Source of the DNA: Bacillus tuaregi
GTDB taxonomy: Bacteria; Bacillota; Bacilli; Bacillales; Cytobacillaceae
Reading direction: 5' to 3'
Length of the DNA: 64,000 nt
NCBI RefSeq assembly: GCF_900104575.1
Contig: NZ_LT629731.1
Span: 2,863,805 to 2,927,804 of the forward strand
Part shown: positions 35,092 through 44,142 of the stretch, piece after piece
How the letters are laid out: the number at the start of each line of letters is the position of its first letter
How positions within the stretch are numbered: position 1 is the stretch's first letter
Translations under genes and position numbers: made by a program
The notes under the pieces: generated by a model
The model's database searches: none
What the model was told of the DNA's origin: nothing
The model's input: only the letters and a program-made list of their open reading frames with translations

Positions 35092-35377
35092 AGTCCGGAT
35101 AGTTCTGGTATCTATCTGGACTTTCATTAATTTGATTAAGCATCACTTCGATTAATTCCTGAGGAAAACGGGTACTCCGTTGTTCTCCTTCAAGGCAATA
35201 AGAAATCTGATAAAAGCCGTTTTCCTTCTTCACTTCAATCTCTGAAAGACCTAACTCCTCCATTAATATGGACCTAAACATTTCTTCCGTTTCGGCAGCA
35301 GCTTTATCATCAGGTCTTTCTTCTATGACCACTTTTATCGTTAACCAATTATAAATCGCATCTTGAATCTTTTCCAT
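35090..35377 (-). CDS. Conserved hypothetical protein, 95 aa
   Basis: I do not recognise it. It is an acidic, soluble 95-aa protein with predicted helices at about 1-20 and 27-45 (DDKAAAETEEMFRSILMEEL) and a strand pair EVKKENGFYQISYCLEGEQ, ending in FPQELIEVMLNQINESPD. It starts 28 bases after ylaH in the same direction, so the two are probably co-transcribed. GGAG is present upstream at short spacing. No signal peptide or metal motif. Confidence 0.7.
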   Translation of the reverse strand: MEKIQDAIYNWLTIKVVIEERPDDKAAAETEEMFRSILMEELGLSEIEVKKENGFYQISYCLEGEQRSTRFPQELIEVMLNQINESPDRYQNYPD

Positions 35378-35404
35378 TTAGAATACTCCTAATCAGCATG
35401 ATAC

Positions 35405-35704
35405 TCATGCGTTTTTATGTCTATGTAGACGTATTTTATAGATAATAAGAATGAGCGCTGCTACAACGAGCCCCTCGGCAATAGGTAGAAAGATGGCTAA
35501 AAACGTTAAAAATGTACAACCAAAGATTAAAAATAAATAAATGATGACCGATTTCAACAATGGCAGTTTTTGCGCAAAGCCAAGTTTAAAAACAATAATA
35601 CTTAAGAGTAAGATTGTGATATACAATAGCCACATTCCAAGATCGGAATTAACATTCACTTTATATAAAGCAGCAAAAAAAGATAATTTTTCCGTAATAT
35701 CCAT
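35405..35704 (-). CDS. ylaH: YlaH-like membrane protein
   Basis: A 99-aa membrane protein with three hydrophobic segments (about 22-42, 49-70, 74-90). [25 protein letters not shown]-type sequence and [20 protein letters not shown] match the YlaH family. It lies between ylaI and typA as in B. subtilis. Function unknown. Confidence 0.85.
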   Translation of the reverse strand: MDITEKLSFFAALYKVNVNSDLGMWLLYITILLLSIIVFKLGFAQKLPLLKSVIIYLFLIFGCTFLTFLAIFLPIAEGLVVAALILIIYKIRLHRHKNA

Positions 35705-35826
35705 AATGTTTTGTCTCCTTCTTTTTTCAAAACTCCTAATCTTAAGATTACTATACTATTTTTCGACAAACCGTTCAACATTCTTAGTTCTCTTATCAAG
35801 GATTTATATGTCAATGTCAACAAGCA

Positions 35827-35866
35827 AAAAAATAAAAGGAGACAAATTGTCTCCTTTTATTTTTTC
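35827..35866 (-). terminator. Terminator after typA
   Basis: Perfect palindrome AATAAAAGGAGACAA with its complement, followed by a T run on the minus strand. Confidence 0.88.
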
Positions 35867-35873
35867 ACATAGA

Positions 35874-37715
35874 TTATGCCTGAACTTCAGCACCTTTTTT
35901 CTTTTTTGCTGCTTTTTCACGCTCATTTTTATTAAGAATTTTCTTACGTAAACGAATCGATTCTGGAGTAACCTCACAATACTCGTCTTCATTTAGATAT
36001 TCCAACGACTCTTCCAACGTTAAAATTCGTGGTTTTTTCATTGTATTTGTTTGGTCCTTCGTCGCAGAACGAACATTTGTCTGTTGCTTCATTTTTGTTA
36101 TATTAACGGTAAGATCGTTTTCACGATTATGCTCTCCAACAATCATACCTTCATAAATTTCTGTACCAGCATCGACAAAGATAACTCCACGGTCCTCTAC
36201 TCCCATAATTCCATAAGTAGTGGCTTTTCCATTTTCCATTGAAACAAGTACACCTTGACGTCTGCCACCGACTTGTCCTGGCTGCATCGGCTTATAGCTA
36301 TCAAAGGTATGGTTCATAATTCCGTACCCACGTGTTAATGTTAAGAATTCAGTAGAATATCCAATCAAACCTCTTGCAGGTACATTAAAGATAAGTCGAA
36401 CTTGACCATTACCATTGTTAATCATATCAAGCAATTCACCTTTACGGGCACCCATTGATTCCATAACCGAACCAGTATGCTCTTCAGGTACATCAATTTG
36501 AACACGTTCAACCGGCTCACAGCGTACTCCATCAATAACCCGCACGATAACTTCCGGTTTAGACACTTGAAGCTCATAACCTTCACGACGCATATTTTCA
36601 ATCAAGATTGATAAATGCAGTTCCCCACGTCCAGAGACAATCCAGGCATCTGGTGAATCCGTATTATCAACACGTAAACTCACATCTGTTTGTAGCTGTG
36701 CACGAAGTCTTTCTTCAATTTTTCTTGAAGTCACATATTTCCCTTCACGGCCAGCAAACGGGCTGTTATTGACGACAAATTCCATTTGTAGGGTTGGTTC
36801 ATCAATTCTTAGAATTGGTAATGCTTCTTGATGCTCAACAGGACATACCGTTTCCCCGACATTAATGTCTTCCATACCAGAAACGGCAATTAAATCACCC
36901 GCATAAGCTTCTTCAATTTCTAATCGTTTTAAACCAAAAAAGCCCATTAACTTTGTTACTCTAAACTGTTTTACTGAGCCATCCAACTTCATTAAGGCAA
37001 CTGACTGACCAACTTTTATTGTACCGCGAAAAACACGTCCAATTCCGATTCTGCCTACAAAGTCATTATAGTCTAATAAAGCAACCTGGAATTGAAGTGG
37101 CTCTTCACGGTTATCAATTGGAGCAGGAATATGGTCCAAAATCGTATCATAAAGTACTTCCATGTTTTCATCTTGTTTTTCCGGATCTGTACTGGCTGTG
37201 CCATTAATACCAGAAGCATAAATAACCGGGAATTCAAGCTGGTCTTCGTCTGCACCCAATTCAATAAACAAATCGATTACTTCATCAACTACTTCTGTTG
37301 GACGGGCAAAATCACGGTCAATTTTATTAACGACAACAATTGGAGTTATTTTTTGCTCCAATGCTTTTTTAAGAACGAAACGAGTCTGCGGCATCGTTCC
37401 TTCATATGCATCAACAACTAAAAGTACACCGTCTACCATTTTCATAATACGTTCCACTTCACCACCGAAGTCGGCATGTCCTGGTGTATCAAGAATGTTT
37501 ATTCTTTTATTTTTATACTGAATCGCTGTATTTTTTGCTAAAATAGTAATACCACGTTCTCTTTCGATATCATTAGAATCCATTGCCCGTTCTTCTACAT
37601 GTTCATTTGTACGGAAGGTACCAGACTGCTTTAACAACTGATCTACTAATGTCGTTTTACCATGGTCTACGTGGGCAATGATTGCTATATTACGAATATC
37701 TTCTCTCGTTTTCAA
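35874..37715 (-). CDS. typA: Ribosome-associated GTPase TypA/BipA
   Basis: Translational GTPase linked to 50S assembly and stress growth. 613 aa, as usual. G1 AHVDHGKTTLVDQ, G3 DTPGHADFGGE and G4 VVNKIDRD are present, followed by EF-G-like domains and the TypA-specific C-terminus (RGLIGYSTEFLTLTRGYGIM, VGEHNRENDLTVNITK). AGGAGGAAG precedes the ATG. Position corresponds to ylaG. Confidence 0.97.
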   Translation of the reverse strand: MKTREDIRNIAIIAHVDHGKTTLVDQLLKQSGTFRTNEHVEERAMDSNDIERERGITILAKNTAIQYKNKRINILDTPGHADFGGEVERIMKMVDGVLLVVDAYEGTMPQTRFVLKKALEQKITPIVVVNKIDRDFARPTEVVDEVIDLFIELGADEDQLEFPVIYASGINGTASTDPEKQDENMEVLYDTILDHIPAPIDNREEPLQFQVALLDYNDFVGRIGIGRVFRGTIKVGQSVALMKLDGSVKQFRVTKLMGFFGLKRLEIEEAYAGDLIAVSGMEDINVGETVCPVEHQEALPILRIDEPTLQMEFVVNNSPFAGREGKYVTSRKIEERLRAQLQTDVSLRVDNTDSPDAWIVSGRGELHLSILIENMRREGYELQVSKPEVIVRVIDGVRCEPVERVQIDVPEEHTGSVMESMGARKGELLDMINNGNGQVRLIFNVPARGLIGYSTEFLTLTRGYGIMNHTFDSYKPMQPGQVGGRRQGVLVSMENGKATTYGIMGVEDRGVIFVDAGTEIYEGMIVGEHNRENDLTVNITKMKQQTNVRSATKDQTNTMKKPRILTLEESLEYLNEDEYCEVTPESIRLRKKILNKNEREKAAKKKKGAEVQA

Positions 37716-37924
37716 AAAACTTCCTCCTACCTATATTTAAGGTCAAACCTTTGCTAGCTAACCAATAGAGTGATTTATATCACAGTAACGAACTTTTAAG
37801 CTTAACTGAGATATTATAACACAATAGAGTGGCAAAGAAATAATTTTTTGTGTAAAATATGATTAAAGTTTTTCAAATGATTTAAATTTTTACTCTTATT
37901 TCACTTTTTACTGGAGGTGTAATC

Positions 37925-38110
37925 TTGAAAAAAATTAAATGGTTACCATTATTATTAGCATTTCTTGCAACCGCATGTATGGCAGGGATTGGTATTGCAG
38001 TTGCGGAAAGAAGCATAGTAGGAATAACTGGAAGCATGATACTGCTTATTTTTATCATGGGCTTCGGCTTTATGCAAAAGAAAAAAATGAGGGAAAATGG
38101 GATTCTTTAA
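37925..38110 (+). CDS. ylaF: YlaF, DUF5325 small membrane protein
   Basis: A 61-aa membrane protein with two hydrophobic segments (about 5-25 and 32-50) and a basic C-terminus. The TTG start has GGAGGTG upstream. It matches B. subtilis YlaF in size and place beside typA. Function unknown. Confidence 0.85.
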   Translation: MKKIKWLPLLLAFLATACMAGIGIAVAERSIVGITGSMILLIFIMGFGFMQKKKMRENGIL

Positions 38111-38129
38111 TCCCTTTCCCTCATTTTTT
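38081..38129. terminator. Bidirectional terminator ylaF/suhB
   Basis: A long stem (AAAAAAATGAGGGAAA..GGGATT with its complement) that includes the last codons of ylaF. Confidence 0.85.
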
Positions 38130-38154
38130 CTTATCCATTTGATTGATTTAATTG

Positions 38155-38955
38155 CTACCAGCTGCCCTTCTGGAGATAATTCTCAAATATTTCATCATAA
38201 AGTCCTGGTTTGGCAATAAAAATAGAGCATTGCTCCAGCATGTTGAGTGGTTTTCCTCTTAAATCAGTAACAACCCCACCCAGTTCCTCAACCAATATTT
38301 TACCTGCTGCAAAATCCCACGGTGACAACCTTAAAGAGATATAAGCATCAAGTCTTCCAGCCGCCACGTACGCGAACTCAAGTGCGGCACAGCCATATGA
38401 TCGAGTACCTCTTCCCTTTTTGACTAGCGGTGCAAGAATCCCCGAATCAATTCTATTATTTTCAATTACCCAAGTTGCATTAATCCCAATGATACTATCC
38501 GATAATTTTACCTGTTCTAACTGATTAAGACGCGTATCATTCATGTAAGCTCCCTTACCCTTAACCGCATAATATAGTTCATCGCTCACTACATCATAGA
38601 TTAAACCAATCATCCCGACACCATTTTCATAAATGCCAATTGAAATGGCGAAATTCCGCTGCATATGCACAAAATTCATGGTACCATCAATTGGATCAAT
38701 CATCCATATGATACCCTCTAATATTTCCGGAGAGTCACCAAACCCTTCCTCTCCAATGATTTTATGCCCTGGATAATGCTGTCGTATCTTCGCAATGAAG
38801 AATTGTTCAATAGACTTATCCATTTCTGTCACTAAATCATTACGATTTGATTTAGTTTGTATGTCCAATGTTTTATTAAATGAATTCTTTATCATTTGCG
38901 CTGCTTGGTTCATCCAGTTTTTTGCATTTGCCTCAACGTCCGACCAATTTGTCAT
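38155..38955 (-). CDS. suhB: Inositol-1-monophosphatase family protein (YktC/SuhB)
   Basis: A Mg-dependent sugar/inositol phosphatase of 266 aa. Metal-binding motifs: GEEG near 65-68, WMIDPIDGTMNFVH near 82-95, and C-terminal SPWDFAAGKILVEELGG. In B. subtilis YktC acts as inositol monophosphatase. The ATG at 38955 has GGAGGTATAGA directly upstream; the frame nine codons longer runs through that site. Confidence 0.9.
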   Translation of the reverse strand: MTNWSDVEANAKNWMNQAAQMIKNSFNKTLDIQTKSNRNDLVTEMDKSIEQFFIAKIRQHYPGHKIIGEEGFGDSPEILEGIIWMIDPIDGTMNFVHMQRNFAISIGIYENGVGMIGLIYDVVSDELYYAVKGKGAYMNDTRLNQLEQVKLSDSIIGINATWVIENNRIDSGILAPLVKKGRGTRSYGCAALEFAYVAAGRLDAYISLRLSPWDFAAGKILVEELGGVVTDLRGKPLNMLEQCSIFIAKPGLYDEIFENYLQKGSW

Positions 38956-39049
38956 TCTATACCTCCGCACCATTAGATTCAAAAATTAATTAAGTTTACT
39001 TTATTTTAAGCTATTTTTTAAAGAGAACCAACCTTGGAGGGCAAAACAT

Positions 39050-39086
39050 AAAAAACGAACTCTTTTTTACTTACAGAGTTCGTTTC
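39050..39086 (-). terminator. Terminator after a small gene
   Basis: AAACGAACTCT pairs with AGAGTTCGTTT; T6 follows on the minus strand. Confidence 0.8.
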
Positions 39087-39127
39087 TAAAAAATAACTAT
39101 ATTCTTCATTTTTCTCTCTATCTCCTT

Positions 39128-39322
39128 TTAAAGAGCCTTTAGCGTAAGAAGTTCCTGTCTAATTTTTTCAAGCCTCGCTTTACTTTCCTTTTTCTTGTTT
39201 TCATTATTTTCTCCCATCGCCTCAAATAATACAGCCAGCTCATAATCCATCTCTAATCTTAAAACAGCTTTTCTTTCCTTTTCTATCGCTTTCTTTTTCA
39301 CTGAATTCATTACTTGCTTCAT
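39128..39322 (-). CDS. Small charged coiled-coil protein, 64 aa
   Basis: I do not recognise it. A 64-aa very charged helical protein (VKKKAIEKERKAVLRLEMDY, ENNENKKKESKARLEKIRQE) with no membrane segment. The ATG at 39322 has AAGGGGTG eight bases upstream. It stands alone between suhB and yktB and has its own terminator, which supports it being expressed. Confidence 0.65.
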   Translation of the reverse strand: MKQVMNSVKKKAIEKERKAVLRLEMDYELAVLFEAMGENNENKKKESKARLEKIRQELLTLKAL

Positions 39323-39545
39323 TGACAGTACACCCCTTCCAAGCATAATTTTTCAGTATTAGAAATCTGATTATTTGTATTATTATATTATGTGGTTCTA
39401 ACTATTCTTGCAACAAATTTGCACACTCGCCTATCAAGCTACTTACGTTGAATTTGTGGTTGATCCTTTATAAAATCATCTTTCTTCTTGTCTTTAGATG
39501 TATGTGATAAAATATTTGTCAGGTATGACACAGGAGGTAAAGGAA

Positions 39546-40169
39546 ATGACATTCACAGGGTTTACAGAATCAGATTTTGAAGTTTTTTCTATAGATGGAC
39601 TAGAGAATCGTATGGATGCTTTAATCACTCATATTCGTCCAAAGCTAGATGCACTCGGCCAACACTTCGCACCAACATTGTCAGTTATGACTGGCGAAGA
39701 AATATATGCCCATGTCGCGAAGCACGCACGCCGAACAGTGAATCCACCAAACGATACATGGGTAGCATTTGCCAACAATTCCAGAGGCTATAAGATGGTA
39801 CCACATTTTCAGATTGGATTATGGGGATCACACGTCTTTATTTGGTTTGCCATGATTTATGAAGCGCCTAAAAAGGCTGACTATGGAAAGATATTACAAG
39901 CAAAGGTTAACCAAATACACCATGACATTCCAAATGATTTTGTTTGGTCCATTGACCATATGAAGCCAGGGGCTTCAAAGCATTCCGAATTGACAGAAGG
40001 AGAGCTGACAGACATGTTTGTCCGCTTGCAAACGATTAAAAAATCCGAATTACTTTGTGGTTATCAAATCCCAAGAGATGAGGCCGTCAAAATGTCAGGA
40101 CAGCAATTTCTTGACCAAGCCCAGTTTGTATTTAACACCCTTATGCCTTTATACAAACTGGTTCATTAA
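39546..40169 (+). CDS. yktB: YktB, UPF0637/DUF1054 family protein
   Basis: A 207-aa protein of unknown function conserved in Bacillales. MTFTGFTESDFEVFSIDGLE at the start and QIGLWGSHVFIWFAMIYE near 92-109 are typical. The ATG at 39546 has CAGGAGG nine bases upstream; the frame 16 codons longer has no ribosome site. It lies between suhB and yktA as in B. subtilis. Confidence 0.9.
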   Translation: MTFTGFTESDFEVFSIDGLENRMDALITHIRPKLDALGQHFAPTLSVMTGEEIYAHVAKHARRTVNPPNDTWVAFANNSRGYKMVPHFQIGLWGSHVFIWFAMIYEAPKKADYGKILQAKVNQIHHDIPNDFVWSIDHMKPGASKHSELTEGELTDMFVRLQTIKKSELLCGYQIPRDEAVKMSGQQFLDQAQFVFNTLMPLYKLVH

Positions 40170-40220
40170 GCACTGCAAATACAATAACGGTAAGATATAT
40201 AAGGCAATTTGCTAAGCTGG

Positions 40221-40266
40221 AAACCTAATCCTCCTAAATCAAGTCTAGGAGGATTAGGTTTGTTTT
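40221..40266. terminator. Bidirectional terminator yktB/yktA
   Basis: Perfect 16-bp stem AAACCTAATCCTCCTA with its complement around a 9-nt loop. Confidence 0.88.
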
Positions 40267-40283
40267 TCATTATATGCAGCAAA

Positions 40284-40559
40284 TTATGAATGCATTCTTA
40301 TTATTGAATCAGAATCTGCTTCTTTTCCCTTTTTCATCGTACGATAAAAGGAATAACCGCTAACTACCTCGAACTCTGCACATAGTTTTTTTTCCTGCGC
40401 TTTGCCCGGTACAATTTCTTTAAACCTTCTGTAAACATCAAGCAGCAGCTCACGTTTAACGCCTTTTTCATAGGCTTGTTCAATCGTTTCAAAAAAACGA
40501 ATAACATCAATAATTTCTTCTGTTGACCAATCAGGATCAATCGGATATTGATACTCCAT
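40284..40559 (-). CDS. yktA: YktA, UPF0223 family protein
   Basis: A 91-aa helical protein of the UPF0223 family, function unknown. [20 protein letters not shown] and the [12 protein letters not shown] block identify it. The ATG at 40559 has AGAGGGGATG upstream; the longer frame runs through this ribosome site. Convergent with yktB. Confidence 0.92.
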   Translation of the reverse strand: MEYQYPIDPDWSTEEIIDVIRFFETIEQAYEKGVKRELLLDVYRRFKEIVPGKAQEKKLCAEFEVVSGYSFYRTMKKGKEADSDSIIRMHS

Positions 40560-40733
40560 CTTTTCATCCCCTCTTTTGTTGTATAAAAGATAAAACAATC
40601 CTATTTAATTGTTCTCTTTTCATGTTTATTTTCCTTTATTATTTAGAAACTAAAGAAAAGACATTCTTTAAAAAACATCCATAATACTGGAAAAGGCAAT
40701 ATAAAATTATAAGTTTACCGTAAAAATTTATCT

Positions 40734-40761
40734 TTGCAAAGAATATTAATAGTGCTATAAT
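40734..40761 (+). promoter_or_regulatory. Sigma-A promoter of speA
   Basis: TTGCAA (40734-40739), 16 bp, TATAAT (40756-40761), 82 bases ahead of the speA start. Confidence 0.75.
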
Positions 40762-40843
40762 TCATATGTTTTATGACTTCAATTCAGGACTAGAACTCTT
40801 TTTCTAGACATTAAGTATTATTATAAAAGGGTGTGGTAATAAA

Positions 40844-42313
40844 TTGTCTCAGCAAAATACTCCGTTATTTAGCGGCTTAATTGAACACGCAAAAAAAAAT
40901 CCAATTCAATTCCATATACCTGGACATAAAAAAGGAAGCGGAATTGCACCTGAATTTCGTGAATTCGTCGGCGATAATGCCTTGTCAATAGATTTAATTA
41001 ATATCGGACCACTCGATGATCTGCATCAGCCCAAGGGAATGATTAAGGAAGCACAGGACCTAGCAGCAAAAGCCTTTGGGGCTGATCACACGTTTTTTTC
41101 CGTACAAGGGACAAGTGGTGCTATTATGGCGATGATTATGTCTGTCTGTGGACCAGGAGATAAAATCATTGTCCCACGTAATGTGCATAAATCCATCATG
41201 TCTGCTGTAATCCTCTCAGGTGCTATTCCAATCTTTATCCACCCTGAAATAGATAAAGAGCTTGGCATTTCACATGGGATTACAATCGACTCTGTCCAAA
41301 GAGCATTGGAGCAATATCCAGATGCCAAAGCATTATTGGTGATTAACCCAACTTATTTCGGAATTTCTGCCGATTTAAAATCCATTGTTGATCTCGCACA
41401 CTCCTATAATGTCCCTGTTTTGGTTGATGAAGCTCATGGAGTACATATTCATTTCCATGATGAACTTCCTTTATCGGCGATGCAGGCAGGAGCTGATATG
41501 GCGGCTACTAGTGTTCATAAATTAGGCGGTTCCATGACGCAAAGCTCGATTCTTAACGTAAAAGGAAAGCTTGTATCCTACAAAAGGGTTCAATCCATAC
41601 TAAGTATGTTAACAACGACTTCAACCTCTTACTTATTACTGGCCTCTTTAGATGTAGCACGAAAAGAGCTTGCCACAAATGGACGAGTACTTGTAGAGCG
41701 TGCCATTGGGCTTGCAAACTATATCCGCAGACAAATTAATGAAATCGAACATATCTATTGTGTTGGAGAAGAAATATTGGAGTCTGAAGCTGCTTATGAT
41801 TATGATCCAACTAAATTAATTATTTCTGTTAAAAATCTTGGATTAACAGGCTATGACGTTGAAAAATGGTTAAGGAAAAATTACCATATTGAAGTGGAAA
41901 TGTCTGACTTATATAACATCCTTTGCATTATTACACCAGGTGATTCAGAAAAGGAAGCAGATGTATTAATTACAGCCTTAAGGCATTTATCAGAAGAACG
42001 GCACGAGCTTGCTGAAAAAATCGAAACTCAAGTATTGCTTCCAGAAATACCAATTTTAGCTGTTTCTCCAAGAGATGCATTTTACTCTGAGACCGAGCTT
42101 ATTCCTTTCGATGAATCAGAGGGTAGAGTCATAGCGGAGTTTATTATGGTCTATCCGCCAGGCATCCCTATTTTCATCCCCGGTGAAATTATTACCGAAG
42201 AAAACTTATTATACATTAAAAAGAATCGCGATGCTGGTCTCCCTGTACAAGGTCCGGAGGATTTCGATTTCCGTATGCTTCGCGTGATTAAAGAGCATCG
42301 GGCAATTCGCTAA
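40844..42313 (+). CDS. speA: Orn/Lys/Arg decarboxylase, probable arginine decarboxylase
   Basis: A PLP-dependent fold-I decarboxylase of 489 aa, matching B. subtilis SpeA (arginine to agmatine, first step of polyamine synthesis). The N-terminal FHIPGHKKGSG block, the PLP-Lys motif TSVHKLGGSMTQSS (about 223-236) and the GIPIFIPGE C-terminal block are present. The TTG start at 40844 has GGGTGTGG upstream. Arginine specificity is inferred from synteny with SR1 and pdh. YaaO-like lysine decarboxylase is the alternative. Confidence 0.88.
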   Translation: MSQQNTPLFSGLIEHAKKNPIQFHIPGHKKGSGIAPEFREFVGDNALSIDLINIGPLDDLHQPKGMIKEAQDLAAKAFGADHTFFSVQGTSGAIMAMIMSVCGPGDKIIVPRNVHKSIMSAVILSGAIPIFIHPEIDKELGISHGITIDSVQRALEQYPDAKALLVINPTYFGISADLKSIVDLAHSYNVPVLVDEAHGVHIHFHDELPLSAMQAGADMAATSVHKLGGSMTQSSILNVKGKLVSYKRVQSILSMLTTTSTSYLLLASLDVARKELATNGRVLVERAIGLANYIRRQINEIEHIYCVGEEILESEAAYDYDPTKLIISVKNLGLTGYDVEKWLRKNYHIEVEMSDLYNILCIITPGDSEKEADVLITALRHLSEERHELAEKIETQVLLPEIPILAVSPRDAFYSETELIPFDESEGRVIAEFIMVYPPGIPIFIPGEIITEENLLYIKKNRDAGLPVQGPEDFDFRMLRVIKEHRAIR

Positions 42314-42340
42314 AAAACATAATATATTATTAAGCAAAAT

Positions 42341-42370
42341 AAAAAAGCATGCCGTCTGCATGCTTTTTTA
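42341..42370. terminator. Bidirectional terminator speA/SR1
   Basis: AAAAAAGCATGC pairs with GCATGCTTTTTT around CGTCT; ends speA on one strand and the SR1-like RNA on the other. Confidence 0.9.
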
Positions 42371-42382
42371 TTTGAACAACTA

Positions 42383-42505
42383 TTATTTTTCTTCTTTATG
42401 ATCATGTTTGCTACAAGTACAAATTGAAGAATAAAGTACCGTGACCTTTTCATCTTCAAAGTAATCAATTGTTGAATTGCAAACTTGACATACGATAGTA
42501 CCCAT
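42383..42505 (-). CDS. sr1P: SR1P-type small peptide, GapA-binding
   Basis: A 40-aa peptide, MGTIVCQVCN...YFEDEKVTVLY..., very close to B. subtilis SR1P (same MGTIVCQ start, CxxC pair and YFEDEKVT core). A second Cys pair CTC lies near the C-terminus, so metal binding is possible. SR1P binds glyceraldehyde-3-phosphate dehydrogenase GapA and promotes its contact with RNase J1 in B. subtilis. GGGAG lies eight bases upstream of 42505; an adjacent ATG at 42508 is the alternative start. The gene is too short for usual gene finders. Confidence 0.88.
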   Translation of the reverse strand: MGTIVCQVCNSTIDYFEDEKVTVLYSSICTCSKHDHKEEK

Positions 42506-42565
42506 CATTTCATCTCCCTTGTATTTAATCCTTCAATTAGTAAGCGTTTTAATTTCTTTATACAT

Positions 42566-42594
42566 ATAATAATATAACACTTTTCGAAAATCAA
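42566..42594 (-). promoter_or_regulatory. Promoter of the SR1-like RNA
   Basis: On the minus strand TTGATT (42589-42594), 17 bp, TATTAT (42566-42571). In B. subtilis this promoter is repressed by CcpN under glycolytic conditions; CcpN sites were not resolved here. Confidence 0.65.
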
Positions 42595-42639
42595 CCCTAA
42601 ATTGTATAACACATTTCGTCTATTTATACTACTATAACA

Positions 42640-42693
42640 AAAAAACGTTACCAATATTTGAACTATATGCTCAAATATCAGTAACGTTTTTTT
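42640..42693. terminator. Terminator after the DUF3055-like gene
   Basis: A long stem (AACGTTAC and ATATTTGA arms with complements, two CA internal mismatches), T7 on the minus-strand side. Confidence 0.85.
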
Positions 42694-42712
42694 GAAGCCT
42701 TCAATGAATCTA

Positions 42713-43012
42713 TTAATAATACTGCGGTTCAAACGGCAACGCTGGCAATGTTTCGTTGAAAAATTCAGCCAATGCAGCTGCCTGTTGTCGATCATCGATT
42801 TTAAAAATAGCCTGTAGATACTCTATATCTTCAAGATCTTGCGGGTCGAGGAGTGTAGAACGGCCAGTTTGCATACAAATTACTAAAGGTTTGCCAAAAA
42901 ATAAGTTCGTATAAACAATACCAAAGTCATAACGAGCAACTTCAGTCGTAAAACCTACAAAACGAACTTTTACCTTTTCATCTTCATCGTATAGTTTTTC
43001 AAATAGTTCCAT
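42713..43012 (-). CDS. DUF3055-like conserved protein
   Basis: A 99-aa cytosolic protein of unknown function. MELFEKLYDEDEKVKVRFVG and FGIVYTNLFFGKPLVICMQT are strongly conserved in Bacillales, and I associate them with DUF3055 from memory. GGGAGGAG lies upstream; the ATG at 43012 gives normal spacing, with one at 43018 as the alternative. Single gene between SR1 and the DUF1885-like gene, with its own terminator. Confidence 0.78.
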   Translation of the reverse strand: MELFEKLYDEDEKVKVRFVGFTTEVARYDFGIVYTNLFFGKPLVICMQTGRSTLLDPQDLEDIEYLQAIFKIDDRQQAAALAEFFNETLPALPFEPQYY

Positions 43013-43108
43013 TTTCATTTCTCCTCCCTAAAAAAGCTGTTTCTTTAGAATATTATTATATTTTAATATATGTAGTTTATGCAATTTGTTATGAAAATGT
43101 TTTGAAAA

Positions 43109-43138
43109 TTGTCATAAGTTTTCAAACAATGTTAGAAT
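43109..43138 (+). promoter_or_regulatory. Putative sigma-A promoter
   Basis: TTGTCA (43109-43114), 18 bp, TAGAAT (43133-43138) ahead of the DUF1885-like gene. Confidence 0.55.
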
Positions 43139-43204
43139 AAACATTGGAGGATGTATACATCTTTAATATTCAGTCAATAGTTCATCAAAAGGATGGGGAT
43201 CGTA

Positions 43205-43639
43205 ATGTCAAGTACAGCATACATCAAGCTAGTTCCAGCTTCCATTAAACAAACAATCACAATGGAAGAGTTAAAGGAAATGCTTGAATACTACAAAGAA
43301 ATAACAACAAAAACTGGAGAGCAGCTTAGTTGGCCATATAGTCAAGCTGCATTTCCATATGAAATAAAGGAAGAAATTAATAATCATAAAACAGTACTCT
43401 GTCTAGCCGCTACCCAAGACCGCTATCATTCTATCTGGCTCAGCATTGAACAGTCACAGGCTGTGAATACTAACACTGATGAAGCACCACAAACCTATAT
43501 ACAGCTCTTACTATCAAACCGTTCTACCCATGGCGATAAAGGGAAAGCAAATGAATTATCTAAATTCCTTGCGAAAAAGCTGCAGGGAGAACTTCAATTA
43601 TTTAATGGCCGTGTTATGTACTATTACAAACGAAAATAA
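43205..43639 (+). CDS. DUF1885-like conserved protein
   Basis: A 144-aa soluble protein of unknown function. The start SSTAYIKLVPASIKQTITME and the KTGEQLSWPYSQAAFPYEI block suggest the DUF1885 family (recalled, not searched). It ends in a basic strand (LFNGRVMYYYKRK). The ATG at 43205 is preferred, with GGATGGGGAT upstream; an ATG at 43193 lies in that purine stretch. Confidence 0.68.
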   Translation: MSSTAYIKLVPASIKQTITMEELKEMLEYYKEITTKTGEQLSWPYSQAAFPYEIKEEINNHKTVLCLAATQDRYHSIWLSIEQSQAVNTNTDEAPQTYIQLLLSNRSTHGDKGKANELSKFLAKKLQGELQLFNGRVMYYYKRK

Positions 43640-43661
43640 TCTAGCTTAATTCGTCCTAATA

Positions 43662-43707
43662 CCTATGGTAAAAAGAATCCCTGTTTAGACATGCTTTTTA
43701 CCATAGG
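43662..43707. terminator. Inverted repeat, probable bidirectional terminator
   Basis: CCTATGGTAAAAAG (43662-43675) pairs perfectly with CTTTTTACCATAGG (43694-43707) between convergent genes; the stem includes the stop region of the minus-strand gene. T runs are short, so termination strength is uncertain. Confidence 0.6.
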
Positions 43708-43937
43708 GATAGCATAGCCATATGAAAGAAGCCGTATAAACATAGACTAAATATAGTAATCATTACGGTCTTCCTTGTAGATTGGGTAAATTGATTACCA
43801 ATCACGATGGCAAGATAAATAAAGATAAAAAACATCATCAATTTATAGATAAACCAATCTAAAGATGAAAGCCATTCAATAAAAGTAAAGCCACTCCAAA
43901 TCATTAACTGAATGATGACAACAGTATATACCCGCAT
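43698..43937 (-). CDS. Small membrane protein of unknown function
   Basis: A 79-aa hydrophobic protein with three predicted membrane segments (about 5-22, 30-50, 57-77) and little else. The start is uncertain: ATG at 43937 has a weak GGTGGTG upstream, ATG at 43952 has none. No family recognised. Confidence 0.6.
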   Translation of the reverse strand: MRVYTVVIIQLMIWSGFTFIEWLSSLDWFIYKLMMFFIFIYLAIVIGNQFTQSTRKTVMITIFSLCLYGFFHMAMLSLW

Positions 43938-44142
43938 ATATAACACCACCATTGATTAAGTACAATGCAAGTCTACTGTAAAATATATGTATGAGCCTTC
44001 TTACTTATTTTTCAATTATGTAACAATTAAATAACAATACAGATATTGGCAATTATGTGTGGTATCATATTGCTTACATTCATAAGCAGAATTATTTTGA
44101 CTGATTATTACGATTTATCTAGTAAAGCGAGGCTTTGAATAC

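Larger units (their letters stand above)
42341..42559 (-). ncRNA. SR1-like dual-function small RNA
   Basis: A predicted RNA of about 219 nt running from the promoter at 42566-42594 to the terminator at 42341-42370, containing the SR1P-type ORF. Location next to speA, orientation and size (205 nt in B. subtilis) match SR1, which base-pairs with ahrC mRNA and encodes SR1P. The 5' end is inferred from the promoter; target pairing was not examined. Confidence 0.75.
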
